From positions 1 through 64,000 of the forward strand of contig NZ_CABJFS010000008.1 of assembly GCF_902364945.1 (NCBI RefSeq): a DNA stretch of 64,000 nucleotides. The letters are read 5' to 3'. This DNA comes from Collinsella aerofaciens (GTDB lineage Bacteria; Actinomycetota; Coriobacteriia; Coriobacteriales; Coriobacteriaceae). Below are positions 10,637-18,414 of this stretch, one piece after another (position 1 is the first letter of the stretch; the number at the start of each line of letters is the position of its first letter). The translations under genes were made by a program, and so were the position numbers. The notes beneath the pieces are model-generated. The model did no database searches and was not told the origin of the DNA. It saw only the letters and a list, made by a program, of their open reading frames with translations.

Positions 10637-12178
10637 CTACTGTGCGGTACTGAGCGAGCGCCTGACTGCATCACACCAGCCCGCAAGGTTTTGTTCGCGG
10701 CGCTCGGCGGACATGTGGGGAAGGAAGGTCCTAACGATCTGGGCATTTTGCTCCAGCTCTTCCAGGTCTTCCCAATAGCCGACGGCAAGACCCGCCAAGT
10801 ACGCGGCACCGATTGCCGTGGTCTCCACCGTCTCGCATTGCAGCACGGGAATATCCAGCAGGTCGGCCTGGAATTGCATGATGAACTCGTTGCGCGAGGC
10901 ACCGCCATCGACAGACAGGCGCTCGATCGAAAGCCCCACGTCCTGCTCCATGGCGCGCAGCACGTCGTAGCTCTGATATGCCATGGATTCGCAGGCGGCA
11001 CGTACGATGGTCGCACGGCTCGAGGCGCCGGTCAGACCGCACACGATACCGCGGGCATGCGGGTCCCACCAGGGAGCGCCCAGACCCGCAAAGGCGGGAA
11101 CGAAGTAGCAGCCCTCGTTGTCGCTAATCGAAGCGGCGAGTTGTGCCGACTCGCTCACGCTCGAGATGATGCCCATGTTGTTGCGAAGCCAGTTCATGGT
11201 GGAACCGGCAGCAAAGATGGAGCCCTCGAGCGCATAGCTGATCTTCCCGTTCGCAGCGATACCGATGGTGGAGACCAGACCGTTCTTGGATTCGACGATC
11301 TCGTCGCCGGTGTTCATGAGCATAAAGCAGCCCGTGCCATAGGTGTTTTTGGTCTGGCCGGGATGGAAGCAGCAGTGACCGAACAGCGACGCCTGCTGGT
11401 CGCCCGCCACACCCATGATGGGCGGCATGTTGGTCATGATGTCGCTCGCGACGCGGCCGTAGTCACCCGAGCTCCAGCGAACCTCGGGCATCATGGAACG
11501 TGGAACGTCAAAGAGCGCCAGCAGGTCGTCGTCCCAATCGAGCGTATAGATATTAAAGAGTGCCGTGCGGCTGGCATTGGTGTAGTCGGTGGCAAAGACC
11601 TGGCCGCCGGTGAGGTTGTAGATGAGCCAGGTGTCGATGGTGCCAAACATGAGGTCGCCCGCCGCCGCGCTCTCGCGTGCGCCGTCGACGTTGTCGAGAA
11701 TCCACTGTACCTTGGAGGCCGAGAAATACGGGTCGAGCGTGAGTCCCGTGCGGGAGCGCACCAGCTCCTCGCAACCCTGTTCAACCAACGCGTCGATTGC
11801 CGGCGCGGTACGGCGGCACTGCCATACGATGGCGTTATAGATCGGCTGACCGCTCACGCGGTCCCAGACCACCGTGGTCTCGCGCTGGTTGGAGATGCCG
11901 ATGGCGGCAATGCGGTCGGAGTGGATACCGCTCTTAAACTGGACTTCCATCATGACGGCGATCTGGCTGGCAAGGACCGCCATGGGGTCTTGCTCTACCC
12001 AACCGGGACGTGGGAAGCTGGTTTTGACGCTGCGACGTGCCTGCGCGACGATGCATCCGTACTCGTCGACGATGGTCGCAAGTACCGAGGTGGTGCCGCA
12101 GTCGAGCGCCATGATGTAGGAACCGCCAAAGTTAAACGAGGCATCTTCCATGCCCAGGCTGCCCAGATTCAACGACAT
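10637..12178 (-). CDS. glpK: Glycerol kinase
   Basis: A 513-residue FGGY-family kinase making glycerol 3-phosphate from glycerol and ATP. The N-terminal phosphate-binding motif MALDCGTTSVLATIVDEYG, the central GVAGDQQASLFGHCCF and TKNTYGTGCF, and the C-terminal VDGGASRNEFIMQFQADLL are all typical. The first 20 residues (MSLNLGSLGMEDASFNFGGS) form an extension not found in most GlpKs. No glpF or glpD is adjacent. It starts 13 nt after the Sua5-like gene, so the two are probably co-transcribed. Confidence 0.95.
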   Translation of the reverse strand: MSLNLGSLGMEDASFNFGGSYIMALDCGTTSVLATIVDEYGCIVAQARRSVKTSFPRPGWVEQDPMAVLASQIAVMMEVQFKSGIHSDRIAAIGISNQRETTVVWDRVSGQPIYNAIVWQCRRTAPAIDALVEQGCEELVRSRTGLTLDPYFSASKVQWILDNVDGARESAAAGDLMFGTIDTWLIYNLTGGQVFATDYTNASRTALFNIYTLDWDDDLLALFDVPRSMMPEVRWSSGDYGRVASDIMTNMPPIMGVAGDQQASLFGHCCFHPGQTKNTYGTGCFMLMNTGDEIVESKNGLVSTIGIAANGKISYALEGSIFAAGSTMNWLRNNMGIISSVSESAQLAASISDNEGCYFVPAFAGLGAPWWDPHARGIVCGLTGASSRATIVRAACESMAYQSYDVLRAMEQDVGLSIERLSVDGGASRNEFIMQFQADLLDIPVLQCETVETTAIGAAYLAGLAVGYWEDLEELEQNAQIVRTFLPHMSAERREQNLAGWCDAVRRSLSTAQ

Positions 12179-12191
12179 CGCTTACACCTTT

Positions 12192-12935
12192 CTATTGCAT
12201 CGGGTCGGACAGGACCCGTTCGATCTCTGATGCGGGAAGTGCGCCTTGGCGCAGGATCTGGAGCCCGCCGTGCTGGAACGACACGATGGTCGAGGCGTCG
12301 CGACACGGGGTCTCACCGGCGTCGACGGCAACATCGACCCCCTCCAGGATGCGACCCTCGACGGCGGCAAAGCTTGCCGGCGAGGGCGCACCGTGCGTGT
12401 TGGCGCTGGTGCAGGCAAGGGGGCTGCCACAGGCGCGAATGAGCGCCTGCACCACGGGCGAGGCCGAAGCGCGAAGTGCCACCGTGTCGTCGGCGGCGCG
12501 CATAAAGGTCGGCACGCAGGGGGCCGCCTTGACCACGATAGTCAGGGCGCCCGGCCAGCATCGTCGGGCGAGCACGCGGGCCTCGTTAGGGATATCCACG
12601 CCATAGCGGTCGAGCGCTTCGACGCCATCGACCAGCCAAGCGACGGTTTGCGTGAGTTCACGTTGCTTGAGAGTGAAGATGCGGCGGTAGCCGGTACCGA
12701 GCGCAGGGACCGCGGCGCCATTGACGGTGGCTTGCGGGTCGCGCGGCCACGAGGGGGATTCGCTTGTGTCTTGGGGTGCGGCGTCCGAAAAGGCGTTAAC
12801 TGCCACAGCGACACCATAGACGGTCTCGGTCGGGATCAGGGCCAGACCGCCACAGCCGAGCACCTCGGCCGTGTGCTCGACGGCAAGCCGATGCGGCTCG
12901 CGCGCTCCCTCGTATACCCGATAGACCGTCTGCAT
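12192..12935 (-). CDS. Sua5/YciO/YrdC-type threonylcarbamoyl-AMP synthase
   Basis: A 247-residue protein with a YrdC domain: the entry motif GLALIPTETVYGVAV near residues 30-45, a substrate-binding segment RCWPGALTIVVKA, and SPLACTSANTHGAPSP near the C-terminal side. Such enzymes make threonylcarbamoyl-AMP for the t6A37 tRNA modification. An insert of about 25 polar residues (roughly 50-75) separates the first motif from the KxR-like segment (TLKQRE), which is looser than in E. coli TsaC. No tsaB, tsaD or tsaE neighbours are present. It heads a two-gene unit with glpK. Confidence 0.85.
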   Translation of the reverse strand: MQTVYRVYEGAREPHRLAVEHTAEVLGCGGLALIPTETVYGVAVAVNAFSDAAPQDTSESPSWPRDPQATVNGAAVPALGTGYRRIFTLKQRELTQTVAWLVDGVEALDRYGVDIPNEARVLARRCWPGALTIVVKAAPCVPTFMRAADDTVALRASASPVVQALIRACGSPLACTSANTHGAPSPASFAAVEGRILEGVDVAVDAGETPCRDASTIVSFQHGGLQILRQGALPASEIERVLSDPMQ

Positions 12936-13069
12936 GTGTATGCCAGCCCCTTACGCTCTGGTGCAAGTTTGTTTACTGTGGGGCATTCTCGCACGAAACG
13001 TTCAATCTATTTGCCCAGAGCGCATGTTGGTTTGGTGAGCGGCTCTAGTAGTCGGTGAAAGTAAGGGGG

Positions 13070-13516
13070 TTATTGGACGGCTACGAACTTCTTTGGTCTT
13101 CCGGCGTGACGTTCTTGGGCGGCGTAACGCTCGATACTGTCTATCGTTATCATCCGACGGCCGTCGACGAGTTCAACATCGAGTTTGCCGGCTTTGACCA
13201 GCGCGGTAATCCGCGGAGCGGAGACTTTGAGGTCCAGCGCTGCGTCTTTAAATGTTCGGCACGCCGCTTCCCGAGCGTCCTCGTGGTCGATTTCGACTGA
13301 AAGGGCCACGACCTCGGCCGAGCGTTCGTACCCTGTCGGAGTCAAACCGTTGTTGAGGTCGTCGGCCAAAAACGCCATCAGTGCCTCGGTAGCATGGGCA
13401 ATCGCTTCTTCGCGCGTATCGCCATCGGCAAAGGCGCCGGGAATCTGCGGGAAGCTAGCGCAGTAACCGTCGTCTTCTTTTATGAGAACGCAGTCATAGG
13501 TAAATCGCTGCCTCAT
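13070..13516 (-). CDS. hicB: HicB-type antitoxin with HTH C-terminus
   Basis: A 148-residue partner of the HicA-like gene. Residues 1-65 match the HicB partial RNase-H-like fold (YDCVLIKEDDGYCASFPQIP, then GDTREEAIAHATEALMAFL). The C-terminal part (VSAPRITALVKAGKLDVEL, then DGRRMITIDSIERYAAQ) resembles an excisionase/MerR-like helix-turn-helix instead of the usual ribbon-helix-helix or Xre domain. It would neutralise HicA and repress the operon. The start at 13516 (MRQRFTYD) is preferred over an upstream in-frame ATG that overlaps the toxin gene. Confidence 0.82.
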   Translation of the reverse strand: MRQRFTYDCVLIKEDDGYCASFPQIPGAFADGDTREEAIAHATEALMAFLADDLNNGLTPTGYERSAEVVALSVEIDHEDAREAACRTFKDAALDLKVSAPRITALVKAGKLDVELVDGRRMITIDSIERYAAQERHAGRPKKFVAVQ

Positions 13517-13527
13517 TTTGCCTCCAA

Positions 13528-13713
13528 CTACCATCCAGCTTGGCGACGAATACTTGCCCACGTGCCCTTCTTTGGTCGATCACCACCAGAGCCGTTCACG
13601 GTGACAACACGGTCACCAGAAACATACTTAGCATGACTACCGACTTGCGCGACCTTCACGAATCCATCGTGCTTGAGTAGGGCAATGATTTCCCGAAAGG
13701 TAGGAGGTTGCAT
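13528..13713 (-). CDS. hicA: HicA-type mRNA interferase toxin
   Basis: A 61-residue protein of HicA size. It has the family pattern: an N-terminal helix (TFREIIALLKHDGFVKV), the conserved Gly-Ser-His (QVGSHAKYVSG) with the catalytic His, and the terminal SIRRQAGW. HicA cleaves mRNA and is held inactive by HicB, encoded 11 nt downstream. The toxin-first order is the classical hicAB arrangement. Confidence 0.85.
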   Translation of the reverse strand: MQPPTFREIIALLKHDGFVKVAQVGSHAKYVSGDRVVTVNGSGGDRPKKGTWASIRRQAGW

Positions 13714-13781
13714 GGGCCGACCTCTTTCAGCCGTCCTAATTATAAACTAATTTATAATTTTTGCTAACCAGTTAATAAATA

Positions 13782-15032
13782 TTACTGGCGCTGTTTGGGC
13801 TCGGTGACGATGGCTCGGACGATGCGGGGGCGATCGGTGAGGTCGTGGACGATGCGCACGTCCGACAGACCCGCTTGGCGGCAGAGCTCGGCCGCAGCGT
13901 CGAGCGCGCCCTCGTAGAGCTCGCAGGCAAAGAGGCCGCCGGCGCGCAACATGTAGGGCGCCGCGTTGAGCAGGCGACGGAAGATATCGAGGCCGTCGGC
14001 GCCACCCTCGAGCGCCAGATCGGGCTCAAAGTCCTTGACCTCGTGCGGCAGCGAGCGCATGACATCGGTGGGGATGTAGGGCGGGTTGGAGACGAGTACG
14101 TCAAAGGTGCCCCACTCTTCACGGGGAATGGAGCTCACCAGGTTCGTGAGGCTGAAGGCGACCTCATCGGACGTGAGGCCAAGCGCATCGCGGTTTTTGG
14201 TAGCAAGGTCGATGGCGCGCGGCTCGATATCGGTAGCAGTGCAGGTGACGTGGCCGCGACGCTCCCAGGCGATCGAGAGCGAGATACAGCCCGTGCCGCA
14301 GCCGACCTCGAGAACGCGGGCAGTGCGGGGCTCGGCTGGGGCAGGCGCAGCGGCATCCTGAGCTGAAACCGTCTCCTGGTCGGCACCCTCGATGGCGATG
14401 CCGCATTCGTCGAGCTCGGGCTCGGCGGCTTCCGCGGCTTCGGCTTCTGCTGCTTGCGCGGCGGCTTCCTCGGCCTCGCGATCGGCCAGTTCCTCGGCAT
14501 AGGCACGGCTGCCCAGTACGTCGCCGCCTAGCGCCGCCTCATCGGCAGCCGTCAGGTTAGCGGCACGGCGCTCGGCAGTCGCCCGTTCGTCTGCCAGCGC
14601 GGCCTCGGCCTTGCGTGCCTCCTCGACCTCATCGTTCCAAGGCAGCTCAACACGCTGACGGGCAGCAGCCTCGGGGCTCAGCACCTCGGCATCCAGATAA
14701 TTGAGGACTTCCTCGACGAGCATCTCGGTTTCGGGGCGCGGAATGAGCACACCGGGAGCGCACGCGACGTCAATCATGCGAAACTGCGTGCTGCCGGTAA
14801 TGTACTGTAGCGGCTCGCCTTTGGCGCGACGAACGACGGCCGCATGCATGGTCTCGAGCTGGGCCGCGTTAAGCGTCTCGTCCATACGCATATATAGGTC
14901 AATGCGCGCCAGGCCCGTGGCGGCGCACAGCAGCCACTCGGCAGAAAGACGGGGGTGCTCCTCGCCGCGCTCGGCCAGGTACTCCTTGGTCCACTCGAGA
15001 CAACGCTTGATGGTCCAGATCTCGTTTGCCAT
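13782..15032 (-). CDS. prmC: Release factor glutamine methyltransferase PrmC with an insert
   Basis: A 416-residue protein, about 130 longer than usual. It methylates the GGQ glutamine of release factors. The N-terminal helical domain (residues 1-95) is normal, ending with the conserved FRMIDVACAPGVLIPRPETE. An Ala/Glu/Arg-rich low-complexity segment then fills about residues 115-235. The SAM domain resumes with VLEVGCGTGCISLSIAW and carries the catalytic VSNPPYIPT. The ATG at 15032 has GGGAGGA before it. prfA, encoding its substrate RF1, lies just upstream, though 596 nt of non-coding DNA separates them. Confidence 0.93.
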   Translation of the reverse strand: MANEIWTIKRCLEWTKEYLAERGEEHPRLSAEWLLCAATGLARIDLYMRMDETLNAAQLETMHAAVVRRAKGEPLQYITGSTQFRMIDVACAPGVLIPRPETEMLVEEVLNYLDAEVLSPEAAARQRVELPWNDEVEEARKAEAALADERATAERRAANLTAADEAALGGDVLGSRAYAEELADREAEEAAAQAAEAEAAEAAEPELDECGIAIEGADQETVSAQDAAAPAPAEPRTARVLEVGCGTGCISLSIAWERRGHVTCTATDIEPRAIDLATKNRDALGLTSDEVAFSLTNLVSSIPREEWGTFDVLVSNPPYIPTDVMRSLPHEVKDFEPDLALEGGADGLDIFRRLLNAAPYMLRAGGLFACELYEGALDAAAELCRQAGLSDVRIVHDLTDRPRIVRAIVTEPKQRQ

Positions 15033-15080
15033 GGGGTCCTCCCCTCTTAAGCGCCGGGCGGCGCGCGAATGTCGGAGCAG

Positions 15081-15109
15081 ATTGTAAGCGAGGCCAGCGC
15101 TTGGCAAGG
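15081..15109 (-). promoter_or_regulatory. Possible prmC promoter
   Basis: A minus-strand TACAAT (15086-15081) lies 49 nt before the prmC start, with TTGCCA upstream at a short spacing of about 15 nt. Only the -10 element is convincing. Confidence 0.35.
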
Positions 15110-15484
15110 GACGATTGAAGGCGATTATCGAGAATCAGCCCAGAATTTTGGTTTGGCCCCGTCCAAAGTGTTCATTCGTCGACGTCTAGATTTGCATTCG
15201 TCAAGCTTTTGGCAAGGTTGCCCCAAAACTGACCAATATCTAACCAAGAACTTGCCAAATCACTTGACGCGCGACGCATCAAAAAATGCACTGCGACTTC
15301 TTGGACGATTATTTGAGCAATATTTTCGGCAGAAGATGCACGCCGTTAATTGCTTTAAGCAGGTAGCTGGCTTAATGGCCATCAAAGCCGATTAAATAAC
15401 ATCTCAAAGCAATGTGCACAACCTAGTCATTTAAGAACGTCCCCAATGACCACCTCTAAGGCGCCGTAGGTTGAGCATAAGTCA
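15110..15484. other. AT-rich non-coding stretch between prmC and prfA
   Basis: About 375 nt with visibly lower GC than all neighbours and no reading frame with a ribosome-binding site. A 108-codon plus-strand frame (15069-15395) exists but shows no family resemblance and no start signal. CATTCGTC occurs twice (near 15170 and 15195). It may be a decayed mobile or phage-derived fragment; nothing more can be said. Confidence 0.5.
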
Positions 15485-15488
15485 GCGA

Positions 15489-15628
15489 AAACGCCCCTAA
15501 GCGAGCAAGGTGACGTGAAATGAAAGGGCGCTGACCTTCTGGTCGCGCCCTTGAAATTGAACGTCAGATTGCCGCTTAGGGGCGTTTGCAGCGTCGAGCC
15601 GTTACGGCGTTTGGTAAAACGCCGTAAC
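15489..15628. repeat. Two-hairpin intergenic element, copy B
   Basis: The most complete copy. A long hairpin has a 15-bp perfect base (15489-15503 with 15573-15587), an inner helix TGACGT/ACGTCA (15511-15516, 15561-15566) and an apical stem AAGGGCGC/GCGCCCTT with a single bulged T, then GACC/GGTC closing a TTCT loop (15524-15552). After the linker GCAGCGTCGAG comes a second 12-bp hairpin with loop GGTA (15601-15628). It touches the prfA stop codon at 15629-15631. Confidence 0.85.
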
Positions 15629-16696
15629 TTAAACTGCCTGTGCCAGCTTCTCGGCACGCTCGGCGGCGGCGAGCGCCTCGATGACGGTGCCGAGCTGGTC
15701 GCCCAGGAGGACGCCATTGTAGGTGGAGTTGAAACCGATGCGGTGATCGGTCACGCGGTCCTGGGGCTGGTTGTAGGTACGGATCTTCTCGGAACGGTTG
15801 CCGTGGCCGATCTGGCTCTGGCGCTCGGCACCGAGCTCTGCCTGCTGCTTCTCGAGCTCCATCTCGTACAGACGGGCGCGCAGCATCTGCATGCAGACTT
15901 CGCGGTTCTGGATCTGGGAGCGCTGTTCCTGCGACTGCACCACGGTGTTGGTGGGCAGGTGGGTGATGCGCACGGCGGAGTAGGTGGTGTTAACGCACTG
16001 ACCGCCAGGGCCGGAGGCACAGTAGGTATCGATGCGCAGGTCGGACTGGTTGATCTGAACGTCGATCTCCTCGGCCTCGGGAAGCACGGCGACGGTTGCC
16101 GTGGAGGTCTGGATGCGACCCTGGGACTCGGTCTTGGGAACGCGCTGGACGCGGTGCACGCCGGACTCGAACTTCATGACGGAGTAGACGCGGTCGCCCT
16201 CGACCTTGAACTCGATGGACTTAAAGCCGCCGGCCTCGCTGGGGCTGGAGTCGAGCACGGTGGTCTTCCAGCCGCGCGACTCGCAGAAGCGCTGATACAT
16301 CTTGTACAGGTCGCCGGCGAAGATGGCCGCCTCGTCGCCACCGGCGGCGGAGCGAATCTCGACGATGGTGTTCTTGTCGTCATTGGGGTCGCTCGGGATG
16401 AGCATGTACTTGATGTCTTCCTCGAGCTGGGGAAGCTTGGCCTCGTTTTCGGAGATGTCCATCTGGAGCATCTCCTTCTCATCGGCATCGGTAGTATCGT
16501 GGAGCATTTCCTTGGCAGCCTCGATGTCATCGAGCGCGCCGATGTACTCGCGCGAGGCAGCGATGAGGTCGGACTGGTGCGCGTACTCCTTGTTGAGACG
16601 CGTGAACTCCTTGATATCGGAGGCGACGGCTGGGTCGGAAAGCTTCTTCTCGAGCTCCTCGTAGGCCTTGATGATCTTTTCGAGCTTGTCGCGCAT
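15629..16696 (-). CDS. prfA: Peptide chain release factor 1
   Basis: A 355-residue class I release factor that reads UAA and UAG. The stop-recognition tripeptide region is HRVQRVPKTESQGRIQT (PKT, an RF1-type PxT), and the peptidyl-hydrolysis loop contains the GGQ in ASGPGGQCVNTTYSAVRI. SAAGGDEAAIFAGDLYKMY is also diagnostic. The ATG at 16696 has AAGGAG upstream. The usual actinobacterial rpmE neighbour is missing; a 231-nt non-coding gap lies upstream. Confidence 0.97.
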   Translation of the reverse strand: MRDKLEKIIKAYEELEKKLSDPAVASDIKEFTRLNKEYAHQSDLIAASREYIGALDDIEAAKEMLHDTTDADEKEMLQMDISENEAKLPQLEEDIKYMLIPSDPNDDKNTIVEIRSAAGGDEAAIFAGDLYKMYQRFCESRGWKTTVLDSSPSEAGGFKSIEFKVEGDRVYSVMKFESGVHRVQRVPKTESQGRIQTSTATVAVLPEAEEIDVQINQSDLRIDTYCASGPGGQCVNTTYSAVRITHLPTNTVVQSQEQRSQIQNREVCMQMLRARLYEMELEKQQAELGAERQSQIGHGNRSEKIRTYNQPQDRVTDHRIGFNSTYNGVLLGDQLGTVIEALAAAERAEKLAQAV

Positions 16697-16893
16697 GACG
16701 GACTCCTTTTATATGCGTGAAGGTGAAAATCGGCAGAATTGATGGGGCGCGGGGCGCCGCTGCGGGGGTAAAGCCCGGCTAGAACATGTCGATCTTCAGA
16801 TACATGCGCATCCCTTCGCGTATGGGGGTACATAGTTGCGGTCTAACCCATACATGATAGCGTGCGCAGGCAAACCTGCATATAACCCGCACG

Positions 16894-16928
16894 GAATCCG
16901 ACAAAGGGAGAGTCCCTTTGTCGGATTC
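16894..16928. repeat. Palindromic repeat at the M20 peptidase stop codon
   Basis: A perfect 16-bp stem (GAATCCGACAAAGGGA and its complement, 16894-16909 and 16913-16928) with a 3-nt loop. The last base is shared with the stop codon of the M20 gene (16930-16928). The motif GACAAAGGGA...TCCCTTTGTC recurs at 36052-36082 and 62563-62597. No T-run follows on the minus strand. Confidence 0.8.
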
Positions 16929-18343
16929 TAGAGCGTATGGAGCAGGGCGATGAGGAAGCGTACGCCCTGGAGGTAGGCGCGGCGGGTGATGCGCTCGTTG
17001 GTGCCGTGGACGCCGCGGTCGCACTCGTCATCGTCGACCACAAACGCCGAAAAACGAATGCATTCGGAGCAAATGTGCTGGTAGTTGGCAGCGTCGGTCG
17101 CGCCGATCACGGTCGAGGGAACAATCGCCAACGGCTCGGATGATCCGTTTTCCTCCGTCCCCTTTGGATCGCGGAAATAGCGGGCGGCGATGGAGCGAAC
17201 CGCCTCGAGGCCGGGACCACCGATGCGCGGGGACGGCGAGGGCTCGGAGCTGCCGGGGCCCAGCTCCACTTCGACACGACCGGCAAGGTCCGCCCCGGCA
17301 ACCGCCTCATGGCAGCGCGCCACAACGTCGGCCACGCTCGTGCCCTCGAGCATGCGGAAGTTAATGTTGGCCCACATATCCTGCGGCATTACGTTGGCGC
17401 CGGCGCTGCCTCCCTCGATCTGCGTGGGCGCGCAGGTGGTCGTCACCAGCGGATAGAGCTTTTTGCTGGCGAGGCACTCGCGCACGATGGCATCCCCGTT
17501 GGCGGCAATCTCATCCGCCGTGTAGAGCCCCAGCTCGACAAGCTGCGCGGCAAGCAGATCGGTCACGCGCGTCGGCCACTCGATATCGCAGATTGCGGTG
17601 ATGGCACGGCTCAACACCTCGAGCGACGTGCCGCCGTAGGGGTTGGAAGAATGCCCACCCGCGCTCTTTGTCTTGAGCACAATGTCGGCATAACCCTTCT
17701 CAGCCAGGTCGGCGTGCATGAGCCAACCCTCGCCCGCGTTGTACTCGGCAGCCGAAACAATACGGTAGTCACCCTCGTCGATCAGATATTCAAGTTCAAC
17801 ACCGCGCTCCTCGAGCACGCGGCCGATAGCTCCAGCGCCGTACTGCGTGGTTTCCTCGTCCTGGCCAAAGGCGAGCAACAGCGAACGCTTGTGCTCCCAG
17901 CCGTGCGCCAACGCATACTCAACCGCCTCGAGAATGCCTGCGACCTGATCCTTCATGTCGATAGCGCCGCGACCCCAAATGTAGGTGTCGTCCACCTGTC
18001 CGCTAAAGGGGGCGTGCGTCCAGTCGGCCTCGGTACCCGGCACCACGGGGACCACGTCCATGTGGCCCATGAGCATGACGGGTTTGAGGGCGGAGTCGGA
18101 ACCGCCAAGCGTCACCAACAGCGAGTGGTCGATAAGCTCGACCTCGCCCGCCGCAAACACGCGCGGCCAGGCCTGCTGCATATAGGCGCGCAGGTCGTCG
18201 AAGGGCTGCCAGTCCACCGCCTCGGCATCCATGCTCGAGATGGTCGGAAACGACAGCACGCGGCCCAAGCGCTCGCACGCGCCGGCCTCGTCCATATCGG
18301 CAAAATCGTCCTCATGCGCAAAGAAGCGCCAAACCTCGGCCAT
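16928..18343 (-). CDS. M20 family metallopeptidase
   Basis: A 471-residue zinc peptidase of the M20 aminoacylase/Gly-Xaa carboxypeptidase type. Metal-binding motifs are MGHMDVVPV (His94, Asp96), WGRGAIDMKD and DEGDYRIV; the C-terminal metal ligand region is RGVHGTNERI. It lies 71 nt after the amino-acid ABC ATPase gene in the same direction, suggesting it trims peptides or acylated amino acids for the same pathway. Around residues 391-403 the coding sequence contains a palindrome (17141-17170) that is also found in a non-coding gap, encoding DPKGTEENGSS. The ATG at 18343 is chosen because conserved sequence begins there. Confidence 0.87.
   Translation of the reverse strand: MAEVWRFFAHEDDFADMDEAGACERLGRVLSFPTISSMDAEAVDWQPFDDLRAYMQQAWPRVFAAGEVELIDHSLLVTLGGSDSALKPVMLMGHMDVVPVVPGTEADWTHAPFSGQVDDTYIWGRGAIDMKDQVAGILEAVEYALAHGWEHKRSLLLAFGQDEETTQYGAGAIGRVLEERGVELEYLIDEGDYRIVSAAEYNAGEGWLMHADLAEKGYADIVLKTKSAGGHSSNPYGGTSLEVLSRAITAICDIEWPTRVTDLLAAQLVELGLYTADEIAANGDAIVRECLASKKLYPLVTTTCAPTQIEGGSAGANVMPQDMWANINFRMLEGTSVADVVARCHEAVAGADLAGRVEVELGPGSSEPSPSPRIGGPGLEAVRSIAARYFRDPKGTEENGSSEPLAIVPSTVIGATDAANYQHICSECIRFSAFVVDDDECDRGVHGTNERITRRAYLQGVRFLIALLHTL
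17141..17170. repeat. Palindrome with core TTTTCCTCCGTCCCC inside the M20 gene
   Basis: GATCC (17142-17146) and GGATC (17166-17170) flank the 15-nt core shared with 27958-27988. On the minus strand it reads in frame through the peptidase and encodes DPKGTEENGSS. Confidence 0.65.
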
Positions 18344-18414
18344 GACATCCTTTCGATTGTGACGACAAAGGCCGCCCCACGGGAGCGGCCCTGCAACGCA
18401 GGCGTTTGCGCCGG

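Noticed and set aside
15069..15395. A 108-codon plus-strand frame upstream of prmC
   Set aside because: No ribosome-binding site, no recognisable domain, lies in an AT-rich non-coding stretch and overlaps the probable prmC promoter.
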